Source: Saccharopolyspora flava
GTDB lineage: Bacteria; Actinomycetota; Actinomycetes; Mycobacteriales; Pseudonocardiaceae
Direction of reading: 5' to 3'
Length of the DNA: 64,000 bases
Assembly (NCBI RefSeq): GCF_900116135.1
Contig: NZ_FOZX01000001.1
Span: forward strand, 868,001-932,000
Every line of letters begins with the position of its first letter. The stretch's first letter is position 1. Made by a program: the position numbers and the translations under genes. Positions 18,871 through 25,902 of this stretch are shown piece by piece. The notes beneath the pieces were generated by a model. That model saw nothing but the letters and a program-made list of their open reading frames with translations, was not told the origin of the DNA and ran no database searches.

Positions 18871-19482
18871 GTGCAGGTACGTCGACTTGAGATCACCGGG
18901 GCGTTCGAATTCACCCCGAAGGCTTTCCCGGATCACCGGGGGCTGTTCGTCGCCCCCTTCCAAGGGGACGCGTTCACCGAAGCCACCGGGCACCCGATGC
19001 GCCTGGGGCAGACCAACCACAGCGTCTCGGCCCGCGACGTCATCCGCGGCGTGCACTTCGCCGACACCCCTCCGGGCCAGGCCAAGTACGTCTACTGCCC
19101 GCAGGGCTCCCTGCTGGACGTGATCGTCGACGTCCGCGTCGGCTCCCCCACCTTCGGCCGCTGGGAGGCGATCCGCCTCGACTCCACCGAGTACCGCGCC
19201 GTCTACCTCGCCGAAGGCCTCGGGCACGCGTTCCTCGCCCTCACCGACAACACGGTGATGACCTACCTGTGCTCCACCGGCTACAACCCCTCCGGCGAGC
19301 ACGGCATCAACCCGCTCGACCCCGAGCTCGACCTGCCCTGGGCCGCGGAGCTGACCGGCGAACCGATCCTGTCGGCGAAGGACCGCGACGCCCCGACCCT
19401 CGCCGAAGCGAAGGCCGACGGCCTCCTCCCCGACTTCGCCACCTGCCTCGCCCACTACGAGTCGCTGCGGTCGGCGACGTGA
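18871..19482 (+). CDS. rmlC: dTDP-4-dehydrorhamnose 3,5-epimerase family protein
   Basis: 203-residue cupin-fold epimerase from GTG 18871. Family features are PKAFPDHRGLFVAPFQ, the catalytic-His region DVIRGVHFADTP, KYVYCPQGSLLDVIVDVR, the LAEGLGHAFLALTD motif, and the active-site Tyr region TYLCSTGYNPSGEHGINPLDP. It acts on a dTDP-4-keto-6-deoxyglucose intermediate. No rmlA/B/D neighbours are present, so it may serve a specialised deoxysugar or be the stand-alone cell-wall rhamnose epimerase; the product cannot be decided from sequence alone. Confidence 0.88.
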   Translation: MQVRRLEITGAFEFTPKAFPDHRGLFVAPFQGDAFTEATGHPMRLGQTNHSVSARDVIRGVHFADTPPGQAKYVYCPQGSLLDVIVDVRVGSPTFGRWEAIRLDSTEYRAVYLAEGLGHAFLALTDNTVMTYLCSTGYNPSGEHGINPLDPELDLPWAAELTGEPILSAKDRDAPTLAEAKADGLLPDFATCLAHYESLRSAT

Positions 19483-19550
19483 GCATGGGAACCTTCCTGT
19501 CACGCCCGAGGTGACGCCACCGGGGCGGTGACAAGAAGGTTCCCTTCCTC
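19481..19550. repeat. Inverted pair of dispersed motifs between convergent genes (possible terminator)
   Basis: A plus-oriented copy (GGGAACCTTCCTGTCAC, 19487-19503) faces a minus-oriented copy (GTGACAAGAAGGTTCCC, 19529-19545). Together they can form a stem pairing 16 of 17 positions. They fill exactly the space between the stops of the rmlC-like gene (19482) and sodX (19549), where a bidirectional terminator would be expected. Confidence 0.7.
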
Positions 19551-19863
19551 AGCGCACGCGCCCCGGCGAGGGCCACAACCGCCACCGCACCACGCCCAGC
19601 ACCTGAGCCGGGCCGAGGTCGCGGGAGTCGGTGGAGCCGAAACCGTTGTCGCCCTCCACGTGCCAGCCGCCGTCTTCGCGGCGCACCGCGCGCTTGACCG
19701 ACAGCTGTTCGGGGCGCTGCTGCCACCGCACGAGCACGACGTCACCCGGACGGGCAACGTCTCCGGTGCGGAACAGCACCACGTCCTGGTCCCGAAGAGT
19801 GGGAACCATCGACGGTCCGCGCACCCGCAACCGGCGCAACGGCCACGGTCCGAGTGTTTTCAC
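19549..19863 (-). CDS. sodX: Nickel-type superoxide dismutase maturation protease (S26 signal peptidase-like)
   Basis: A small S26-family serine protease that removes the propeptide of nickel SOD. Catalytic Ser lies in RVRGPSMVPTL and the general-base Lys in LSVKRAVR, followed by GDNGFGSTDSRDLGP. I choose GTG 19863 (104 residues), which has GGAGG five bases upstream. The longest frame would start at GTG 19926, only 16 bases from the divergent sodN ATG, leaving no room for promoters. Pairing with sodN is the standard arrangement. Confidence 0.85.
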   Translation of the reverse strand: MKTLGPWPLRRLRVRGPSMVPTLRDQDVVLFRTGDVARPGDVVLVRWQQRPEQLSVKRAVRREDGGWHVEGDNGFGSTDSRDLGPAQVLGVVRWRLWPSPGRVR

Positions 19864-19942
19864 CGGCACCTCCAGTAGGACGACGAGGATCTTCAAGAGT
19901 AGGGTCGGCCCCGTCGGAGCACTCACCTGTCAGGGAGGAAAC

Positions 19943-20350
19943 ATGCGACTCCTGTCGCGCATCCTCGGCCCCCGTCTTGAGGCGACCGCGCACTGCGACC
20001 TTCCGTGCGGCGTTTACGACCCCGCGCAGGCGCGGATCGAGGCGGAGTCGGTCAAGGCGGTCCAGGAGAAGTACCAGGCCAACGAGGACCCGGAGTTCCG
20101 CACTCGCGCGATCATGATCGCCGAGCAGCGCTCCGAGTTGGTCAAGCACCACCTCTGGGTGCTGTGGACCGACTACTTCAAGCCGCCGCACTTCGAGAAG
20201 TACCCGCAGCTGCACGAGCTGGTCAACAAGGCCACCAAGGCTGCCGGCGCCACCGGCACCAAGGGCTCGATGGACCCGGCCAAGGGCCAGGAGCTGCTGG
20301 ACTACATCGCCGAGATCGACAAGATCTTCTGGGAGACCAAGAAGGGCTGA
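19943..20350 (+). CDS. sodN: Nickel superoxide dismutase
   Basis: 135 residues. A 16-residue propeptide precedes the nickel hook HCDLPCGVYD, so His17 becomes the mature N-terminus after cleavage. Cys18, Cys22 and that His are the Ni ligands. The rest is the four-helix bundle (FRTRAIMIAEQRSELVKHHLWVLWTDYFKPPHF). It dismutates cytoplasmic superoxide. ATG 19943 has GGGAGGAAAC directly upstream. It is divergent from its protease gene and followed by a textbook terminator. Confidence 0.98.
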   Translation: MRLLSRILGPRLEATAHCDLPCGVYDPAQARIEAESVKAVQEKYQANEDPEFRTRAIMIAEQRSELVKHHLWVLWTDYFKPPHFEKYPQLHELVNKATKAAGATGTKGSMDPAKGQELLDYIAEIDKIFWETKKG

Positions 20351-20370
20351 GGTAGTCCGCCCGAACACGG

Positions 20371-20414
20371 CGCCGGCCGGCGAGAGCTTCTCTCGCCGGC
20401 CGGCGTCTTTTTTT
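20371..20414 (+). terminator. Rho-independent terminator of sodN
   Basis: A 16-base perfect stem starting CGCCGGCCGGCGAGAG, a 3-base loop and then TCTTTTTTT on the plus strand, 20 bases after the sodN stop. Confidence 0.95.
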
Positions 20415-20501
20415 GCCCTGCGAGACGGCCCGGTCCCGAGTGGAGGGTCGAGGCGAGGCGAGAGCGACGCGCTACCGCGCCCTCTCGTCGAGCGCGCACG
20501 C

Positions 20502-20548
20502 ATGAGGACGCCCGCCGGCGAAGTGCTCTCACCGGCGGGCGTCCTCAT
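20502..20548. repeat. 17-base perfect inverted repeat without T-tract
   Basis: Arms ATGAGGACGCCCGCCGG and its exact complement are separated by 13 bases. It stands alone in the sodN to DsbA-like intergenic region, after the sodN terminator, with no T-run on either side. Confidence 0.75.
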
Positions 20549-20684
20549 GTCCGCACGACCTCGCCTCCGGGGCGTCACCCGCCGAGTGCGGTGTTCCGGC
20601 CGAAACCCGCGCCGCCGTCCAGAAGGGAGCGCCTGGCCGCGGCGTGGTGGGGAGGTTTCAGCGGGAACGTCGCCCGCCCGCGGC

Positions 20685-20703
20685 GGTGACAGGAAGGTTC
20701 CCC
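20685..20703 (-). repeat. Dispersed motif copy
   Basis: GGTGACAGGAAGGTTCCCC, core and TGTCACC flank on the minus strand, in the sodN to DsbA-like gap. Confidence 0.8.
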
Positions 20704-20802
20704 TCCCCGCAACCGGCGCGGGCCGGAGACGACCTTCGCGGTCGGCGGAGCGCCCCGAACGCGACCTTCATCTGCGCGGTGGCCAGGCGGCCGAGCGCCA
20801 GT

Positions 20803-20820
20803 GCGAGGAAGGTTCCCATG
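20803..20820 (-). repeat. Dispersed motif copy with alternative flank
   Basis: GCGAGGAAGGTTCCCATG, the GGAAGGTTCC core with the TCGC-type flank. Confidence 0.7.
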
Positions 20821-20875
20821 CGCACGTCACCGCCCGGTGTGGATGAAGGTCGCCTTTCGCGGGCCATCGGGGTGG

Positions 20876-21607
20876 TCATCGGCTCAGCTCCTCCTCCACG
20901 CGTGCGCGGAAGGCGTCGTTGACCTCGGCGAAGGTGCGGGCCTCGTCGGGTTCGAAGCGGGTGCCGTTGATGAACAGCGTCGGGGTCGACTGCACGTCGG
21001 CCGCTCCCGCGTCGGCGGCGTCTCCGTCGATGCGGGCCTGCACCTGCGGGGAGGCGACGTCGGAGCGGAACTTGCCGAGGTCGAGGCCGAGCGCTTGCGC
21101 GTACTGCTCGAACAGGCGGGTGGCCTTGGCCGTGTCGGCGCTGCTCCGGCCGTCGCCGCCGACCGCCCACGCGCCGTAGTGGTCGTAGAGGGCGTGGTGG
21201 TACTCGGCGAACCGGCCCTGCATCGCGGCCGCCTCGGCGGCACGGGCGGCCGGCTGGGCCAGCGGGTGATCGTCGAGCGGGTTGTTGCGGACCACGAAGG
21301 TGACCCGGCCCGCGTAGTCGGACTCGATCCGCTTGGTGAGGGCGCGGTAGTACTCGCGGCAGGCGGAGCACTGGTAGTCCAGGAACTCCACGACGGTGAC
21401 CTTGCCGTCGGCCGCAGTGGTCAGCGCGTGGCTGTCGGGCCGGTGCAGCACCTCGGCGGAAGCGGTGCCGCTGTCGCCGCTGCCGCCGCGGGCGAACAGC
21501 AGCGCTCCTCCGATCGCGACCACCGCGACGATCAGCACTCCCAGGGTGAGCATCGTGTTGGTGGACGTTCCGCGTTTTTCCGCTAAGGGAGTCTCGTTGT
21601 TCGACAT
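20876..21607 (-). CDS. Membrane-anchored DsbA-like thioredoxin-fold protein
   Basis: 243 residues. One N-terminal transmembrane helix (TMLTLGVLIVAVVAIGGALLF, about 18-38) is followed by an extracytoplasmic thioredoxin_4 domain with active-site CSAC (Cys near 78 and 81) in VVEFLDYQCSACREYY and a cis-Pro region VQSTPTLFINGTRF. It probably oxidises or isomerises disulfides of exported proteins. ATG 21607 is preferred over the upstream GTG because of the AAGGTG site. Nearby peptides with conserved cysteines (21919 and 23997 genes) could be substrates; that link is speculative. Confidence 0.88.
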   Translation of the reverse strand: MSNNETPLAEKRGTSTNTMLTLGVLIVAVVAIGGALLFARGGSGDSGTASAEVLHRPDSHALTTAADGKVTVVEFLDYQCSACREYYRALTKRIESDYAGRVTFVVRNNPLDDHPLAQPAARAAEAAAMQGRFAEYHHALYDHYGAWAVGGDGRSSADTAKATRLFEQYAQALGLDLGKFRSDVASPQVQARIDGDAADAGAADVQSTPTLFINGTRFEPDEARTFAEVNDAFRARVEEELSR

Positions 21608-21918
21608 CGGTATTTTCACCTTCGAGGCTGGTGAGCCGTCCGCGTTGTCGGGGCGGCGCGGACGGGCGAGGAGTTCGAGGAATTGAGGTGGGCGAACGAA
21701 TTCGTTCGACTCACCGGTAGCGACCCCGGGGTGGCGTTTTATCCGGCACCCCCGGGAACACGCGAAGTCGGGGCGCGGAATCGTCCCCGCACCCCGACTC
21801 GCGTCGAATCCCGCGGTGTTCGCCGATCAGCCAGTGCGATTCTGATCAACGAGAAGGACCGCCGGGGAGAACCGGAAGGCGCGAGCTCTCCCCGGCGGCC
21901 TCGTGCGCGAATTCAGCC
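21608..21918. other. 311-base intergenic region with palindrome and terminator hairpin
   Basis: Contains the 16-base perfect palindrome CGAACGAATTCGTTCG at 21693-21708, 86 bases upstream of the DsbA-like gene (operator-like). Further on is a hairpin at 21859-21898 whose minus-strand reading is followed by TCCTTCTCGTT, fitting termination of the small peptide gene that ends at 21919. Confidence 0.6.
21859..21898 (-). terminator. Terminator hairpin of the first small peptide gene
   Basis: 12-base stem (CCGCCGGGGAGA and complement) with a 16-base loop, located 20 bases beyond the stop of the 97-residue peptide gene on the minus strand and followed by a moderately T-rich stretch. Confidence 0.6.
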
Positions 21919-22212
21919 TCAGTGACCGGAAACCGCGGCCGGGGCGCAGGTCATGCCGTCAGACGGGTTGTTGGACCCCAGACCCAGGGAGCCGAGCAGC
22001 CCCGGGGTGCCCTCAGCGGTGTGCGCGTGGCAGGCCGACAGAGCGGTCGTGCCGTGGTCAACGCCGCCGCCGTAGGCGGGGCCACCGGCAGCGCCGCCGC
22101 CGTTGCCGACGATCGGCACGACCGACAGCACGGCACGCTCCGGCAGCAGCTCACCGGCGACCTGGTTGACCTCTTCGTTGCTGAAAGTACGCACGAACAA
22201 CATTCCTTTCAT
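21919..22212 (-). CDS. Small peptide, putative substrate of the adjacent M50 protease (RiPP/bacteriocin-like precursor 1)
   Basis: 97 residues from ATG 22212, with GAGGGG 5-6 bases upstream. The N-terminal part is leader-like (FSNEEVNQVAGELLPERAVL), the centre is Gly-rich (VGNGGGAAGGPAYGGG), and the C-terminus is SLGLGSNNPSDGMTCAPAA. The 23997 peptide shares S-x-x-E-[IV], GE-x-LP-x-R-x-x-LS-x-V, GTT-x-A-x-AC, LL-x-SLGL and MTC-x-PAA with it; both have exactly two conserved cysteines. Two homologous short genes flanking a PqqD-like/M50 membrane protease suggest a peptide that is cleaved and perhaps modified. Not a family I can name. Confidence 0.7.
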   Translation of the reverse strand: MKGMLFVRTFSNEEVNQVAGELLPERAVLSVVPIVGNGGGAAGGPAYGGGVDHGTTALSACHAHTAEGTPGLLGSLGLGSNNPSDGMTCAPAAVSGH

Positions 22213-22674
22213 CGTTCCCCCTCAACCCCGATGACGGGGTCAGGAATTTCACCTCGCCAGCCGTTCGGCGAAGGCGGGGAATTTCTATCCGACCAAATCC
22301 GCAATTCGCATCCTTCCCGCGCCCCCTACCTCCGATCGAGGGAGGCATTCGTGCCTGAACCGACGCCCGGCTCAGCGACCCTCTCGGCGCGGCGAAAAAC
22401 AAATGTCAACCGCCGCTAATTGTTCCGGCAAGATCACACTTGTTTGTCCGAACTAAATCAGGACCGGTCTTACCGAAATCGCCGGGACGCGGGTTCGAGA
22501 AATGCGTCATCCGATTCGGGGAACAGCGCGATGCGATCCGCGAGAACGCGGATTCGTCTTTTACGTTACGGCCGACGCGCGGCCGCCGCAGGAATTGTCG
22601 TTCCGCGAAGAAAAGAACGCGGCCGCCACCAACGCGAGACCCCGGAGAGCACCATCGACACCCCGACCCTCGAC
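22213..22674. other. Divergent upstream region, AT-richer, with uncertain protease start
   Basis: The first 200 bases are lower in GC and hold no coding signal. The reading frame of the following protease is open back to 22420 without a convincing start; residues encoded before 22675 show no coding bias. Presumed promoters for the two divergent units. Confidence 0.5.
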
Positions 22675-24000
22675 GTGGCCGACACGCGCCCGCTCCGGCG
22701 CCTGCCCGCTCCCGTGCCGAGGCTGCTGGACGGCGTGGAACCCGTCGGCGAACTGCGCGGCTCCGGCTACCGGGAACCGCCGCAGCTCGTGCGCCGCGCC
22801 GACGGCGAGCTGGTCCGGCTGCCGTGGCTGCTGCACTCGATCATCGAGGTGCTGCAGGACCGCCCGCCCGGCAAGTGGGCCAGCCCCGACGTCGAGCTGC
22901 CGCGCCTGGCGGCCGTCCTGCTGGAGCGCTGCGACGTCCTGCTGCGACCCGAGCAGCTGGCGCACCTGATCGACCACAAGCTCGCCCCGCTCGGCCTGAC
23001 GACCTTCAGCGACGGCTCCACGCCGCGAGTTGAGCGGAAGAGTCCCTTCCTCGCACTGCGGTTCAAGCTCGGCGTCTTCGGTGAGGGGACGACCTGGTTC
23101 ATCGCCGGCCTGTTCAGTTGGCTGTTCCACCCGCTGGTGATGACCGGCGTCCTCACCGCGACCTTCATGTGCGAGGGATGGGTCCTGCTCACCCAGGACC
23201 TCGGCGCCGCGATGCGATCGACCCTCGGCGAGCCGGTCAACGTCCTGCTGGTGCTGCTGCTGGCGCTGGTGTCGACGACGTTCCACGAGTTCGGCCACGC
23301 CGCCGCCTGCCGCTACGGCGGCGCGCGACCGGGCGTCATGGGGTGCGGCATCTACGTGGTGTGGCCGGCGTTCTACACCGACATCACCGACTCCTACCGG
23401 CTCGACCGGGCCGGGCGGCTGCGCGCCGACCTCGGCGGCGTGTACTTCAACGGCCTGGTCGTGGTCGTGCTGACGCTGCTGTACCTGCGCACCGGCTTCG
23501 AACCGCTGCTGGTGATCGTGCTGGCCACGAACCTGGAGATCGTCCAGCAGCTGCTGCCGACGCTGCGGTTCGACGGCTACTACATCATGGCCGACCTCGT
23601 CGGCGTGCCCGATCTGTACAAGTACATCGGGCCGATCCTGCGCCAGACGTTCCTGCGGCAGCCCCAGCACGAGCAGCTGAAGGTCCTGCGCCGGTGGCCG
23701 CAGCTGATGGTCTCGGCGTGGGTGCTGCTGGTGGTCCCGGCCCTGATCGTCCAGTTGGGACTGATCGCGTTCCAGCTGCCCGGTCTGCTGGAGACCATCG
23801 GCACCTCGATCCACGACCTGGCGGGCCGGCTCTCCGGCCCCGACCTGGACGTCCTCACCGTCACCGCCGGTGCGCTGCAGATCCTGTTCATGCTGCTGCC
23901 GGTGGCCGGACTGGCGCTGATGCTGTGGCTGCTGCTGCGGGCATTGCTGCGCCGAGTCCTGCGACCCCGTTCCCGCGCACACCAGGAGGAGAACCCGTGA
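22675..24000 (+). CDS. PqqD-like / M50 membrane zinc metalloprotease, putative peptide maturation protease
   Basis: About 441 residues from GTG 22675; the true start is uncertain, as no good ribosome site is visible. The N-terminal ~120 residues resemble a PqqD-like winged helix (REPPQLVRRADGELVRLP), the kind of domain that binds leader peptides. A multi-spanning M50 core follows with zinc motif FHEFGHAAACRYGG near residue 206 and the third ligand in RFDGYYIMADLVG. Some ten hydrophobic helices are predicted by eye. The stop overlaps the start of the second peptide gene (GTGA), and a homologous peptide is encoded divergently upstream, implying the peptides are its substrates. Confidence 0.82.
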   Translation: MADTRPLRRLPAPVPRLLDGVEPVGELRGSGYREPPQLVRRADGELVRLPWLLHSIIEVLQDRPPGKWASPDVELPRLAAVLLERCDVLLRPEQLAHLIDHKLAPLGLTTFSDGSTPRVERKSPFLALRFKLGVFGEGTTWFIAGLFSWLFHPLVMTGVLTATFMCEGWVLLTQDLGAAMRSTLGEPVNVLLVLLLALVSTTFHEFGHAAACRYGGARPGVMGCGIYVVWPAFYTDITDSYRLDRAGRLRADLGGVYFNGLVVVVLTLLYLRTGFEPLLVIVLATNLEIVQQLLPTLRFDGYYIMADLVGVPDLYKYIGPILRQTFLRQPQHEQLKVLRRWPQLMVSAWVLLVVPALIVQLGLIAFQLPGLLETIGTSIHDLAGRLSGPDLDVLTVTAGALQILFMLLPVAGLALMLWLLLRALLRRVLRPRSRAHQEENP

Positions 24001-24269
24001 TCTCCCGGATCAGCGACCACGAGATCGACGCGCTCCACGGCGAGCCGCTGCCCCCGCGCACGGCGCTGTCGAGCGTGATCAACCCGCTCGCCCCCGGCGG
24101 CGAGACGATCACGTCCGGCGGCGACGACCCGGGCACCACCGTCGCCTACGCCTGCCAGTACCAGCAGGACCCGGGCCCGCCCGCGCTGCTGGCCTCGCTC
24201 GGCCTGGCGCCGACCACCCCCGGCCACACGATGACGTGCGTGCCGGCGGCCATCGCCTCCGAGCACTGA
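23997..24269 (+). CDS. Small peptide, putative precursor 2 of the M50 system
   Basis: 90 residues from GTG 23997, with AGGAGG seven bases upstream and a 4-base overlap with the protease stop. Leader-like ISDHEIDALHGEPLPPRTAL, Gly-rich middle (PGGETITSGGDDPGTT), then YACQYQQDPGPPALLASLGL and C-terminal TMTCVPAAIASEH. It is a clear homologue of the 97-residue peptide at 21919. No hydrophobic helix, so it is not a class II holin-like or pore-type peptide by appearance. Followed by a GC-rich hairpin. Product class unknown. Confidence 0.75.
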   Translation: MISRISDHEIDALHGEPLPPRTALSSVINPLAPGGETITSGGDDPGTTVAYACQYQQDPGPPALLASLGLAPTTPGHTMTCVPAAIASEH

Positions 24270-24272
24270 GCC

Positions 24273-24307
24273 GCGCGCCGGCCGGTGTGGTCCGCCGGCC
24301 GGCGCGC
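24273..24307 (+). terminator. Hairpin after the peptide-protease operon
   Basis: 13-base stem GCGCGCCGGCCGG with its complement and a 9-base loop, starting 4 bases after the peptide stop; no T-run. Confidence 0.6.
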
Positions 24308-24379
24308 TCTCCGGATCATGCGAGGTCACCGGCCCGCTCGTAGTCTCGGCAGTCCCAGAGCGACGTCGCGGGAGGGATC

Positions 24380-24676
24380 ATGACCACTGCGTGCAAGCAG
24401 CACACCGGCCACGACCACGTGCACGGCGAGGGGTGCGGGCACGTCGCGGTGCCGCACGGCGATCACGTCGACTACGCCCACGACGGGCACCTGCACGTCG
24501 ATCACGGCGGGCACTACGACGAGTGCGAGACCGAGGGGCACCAGGAGCACGGTTCCCACGATCACGTGCACGGCGAGGGCTGCGGGCACGTCGCCGTTCC
24601 GCACGGTGATCACGTGGACTACCTGCACGACGGGCACCGGCACGCCGCCCACGGGCAGCACTACGACGAGCACTGA
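24380..24676 (+). CDS. Histidine-rich metal-binding protein with internal duplication
   Basis: 98 residues, extremely rich in His with Asp and Gly. Two tandem units of about 45 residues each contain HDHVHGEGCGHVAVPHGDH, then VDY, HDGH and HYDE. The duplicated block is almost identical. It probably chelates or buffers Zn, Ni or Cu in the cytoplasm, since no signal or membrane segment is present. Related His-rich proteins are widespread but functionally vague. Nickel SOD lies 4 kb away, but nothing ties them together. No obvious metal-responsive operator was identified upstream. Confidence 0.8.
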   Translation: MTTACKQHTGHDHVHGEGCGHVAVPHGDHVDYAHDGHLHVDHGGHYDECETEGHQEHGSHDHVHGEGCGHVAVPHGDHVDYLHDGHRHAAHGQHYDEH

Positions 24677-24735
24677 CCGATGTGGACTCGGGACGTCACC
24701 GTGCGGAACGGTCCCGGGTCCGTAGGCTGCGGTGC

Positions 24736-25323
24736 GTGGAGCAGCGCGTCTACATCCTCCGGCACGGCACCACGGAGTGGTCCCTGACCGGGCAGCACAC
24801 CAGCCGCACCGACATCCCGCTCACCGCGGAGGGCGAGCTGCGCGCTCGCCAGGCCGGGCAGACCCTGACCGCGCTGCGCCCGCCCGGGCCGGTGCTGGTG
24901 CTGTGCAGTCCGCGCAAGCGGGCGCAGCGGACGGCGGATCTGGCCGGGCTGGCCGACGTGGTCACCGAACCGCTGCTGGTGGAGTGGGACTACGGCGACT
25001 ACGAGGGCCTGACCACCGACCAGATCCGCGAGACCGTTCCGGATTGGACGGTGTGGAGCCACCCGTGCCCCGGCGGTGAGACCGCCTCCAACGTCGCCAC
25101 CCGGGCCGACGACCTGCTGGCGCGGGTGCGCGAGGCCGGCACCGACGTGGTGCTGGTCGGGCACGGGCACTTCAGCCGCTGCCTGATCGCCCGCTGGCTG
25201 AACCTGCCGATCTCGGCGGGCGTGCACTTCGCGCTGGACGCGGCGGCCGTCACCGTGCTCGGCGACGACCGGGGTGTCCCGCAGGTCCAGCGCTCCAACA
25301 TCCCCGCCTGGCAGCACGGCTGA
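24736..25323 (+). CDS. Histidine phosphatase-family protein (phosphoglycerate mutase-like)
   Basis: 195 residues from GTG 24736. The catalytic motif is YILRHGTTEW at the N-terminus; LCSPRKRAQRTADLAG carries the second Arg, and VLVGHGHFSRCLIARW the second His. Acid phosphatase-like member; in M. tuberculosis the equivalent position holds Rv3214, a phosphatase first labelled a phosphoglycerate mutase. The substrate is open. It starts the block syntenic with the mycobacterial whiB1 region. Confidence 0.88.
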   Translation: MEQRVYILRHGTTEWSLTGQHTSRTDIPLTAEGELRARQAGQTLTALRPPGPVLVLCSPRKRAQRTADLAGLADVVTEPLLVEWDYGDYEGLTTDQIRETVPDWTVWSHPCPGGETASNVATRADDLLARVREAGTDVVLVGHGHFSRCLIARWLNLPISAGVHFALDAAAVTVLGDDRGVPQVQRSNIPAWQHG

Positions 25324-25393
25324 GACCTGGCCGCGACTCGCGCCGGGGCGGCCGCGCAGAATGGACCGCCGGACACCGAGTCGTGGAGGTCGG

Positions 25394-25861
25394 ATGATCA
25401 GGCGGGCCCGTGAGCAGGACGTGGCGACGATGGTCGAGCTGGTGCACGAGCTCGCGCGCTACGAGGAGGAACCCGAGTCCTGCCACCTCACCGAGCAGCA
25501 GCTGCGGACCGCGCTGTTCGGCCCGGACCCGGCGCTGTTCGGGCACGTGGCCGAAGTGGACGGCGCGGTGGTCGGGTTGTCGCTGTGGTTCCTGAACTTC
25601 TCCACCTGGGAGGGCGTGCACGGGATCTACCTGGAGGATCTCTACGTGCGCCCGGAGCACCGCGGTTCGGGGCTGGGCAAGGAGCTGCTGCGGACGCTGG
25701 CGCGGGAGTGCGTCGAGCGCGGCTACGCGCGGCTGGAGTGGTCGGTGCTGGACTGGAACGAGCCCTCGATCGCCTTCTACAAGGCCCAGGGCGCCTTCCC
25801 GATGGACGGCTGGAGCGTCTACCGGCTCACCGGCGACGCCCTCACCGCGTTCGGCGGCTGA
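25394..25861 (+). CDS. GNAT-family N-acetyltransferase
   Basis: 155 residues, ATG 25394 after GGAGGTCGG. The acetyl-CoA-binding motif A is LYVRPEHRGSGLGKELLRTLA, followed by LEWSVLDWNEPSIAFYKAQGA (motif B). Resembles diamine/thialysine acetyltransferase-like GNATs (SAT1 type) by the WSVLDWNEPSI pattern. Probably co-oriented with the phosphatase gene 70 bases upstream. Confidence 0.9.
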   Translation: MIRRAREQDVATMVELVHELARYEEEPESCHLTEQQLRTALFGPDPALFGHVAEVDGAVVGLSLWFLNFSTWEGVHGIYLEDLYVRPEHRGSGLGKELLRTLARECVERGYARLEWSVLDWNEPSIAFYKAQGAFPMDGWSVYRLTGDALTAFGG

Positions 25862-25902
25862 GCCGCTGAGCGAGGCCCTGAGCGGGTCGGTCGCCGCGCG
25901 CG

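Larger units (their letters stand above)
20415..20875. repeat. 461-base intergenic region rich in short repeats
   Basis: No gene seen. Besides the hairpin at 20502-20548 it holds two GGAAGGTTCC motif copies (20685-20703 with the TGACA flank, 20803-20820 with the TGCGA flank). It also holds inverted members of a second motif, GCGACCTTCATCTGCGC at 20761 and GTGGATGAAGGTCGCCTTTC at 20839. The two families alternate over 200 bases. Confidence 0.7.

Noticed and set aside
19864..19926. Longer SodX start at GTG 19926
   Set aside because: Would leave 16 bases to the divergent sodN start; GTG 19863 has a better ribosome site.
21693..21708. LexA/SOS box
   Set aside because: Half-sites CGAAC/GTTCG are right but the spacer is six bases instead of four.
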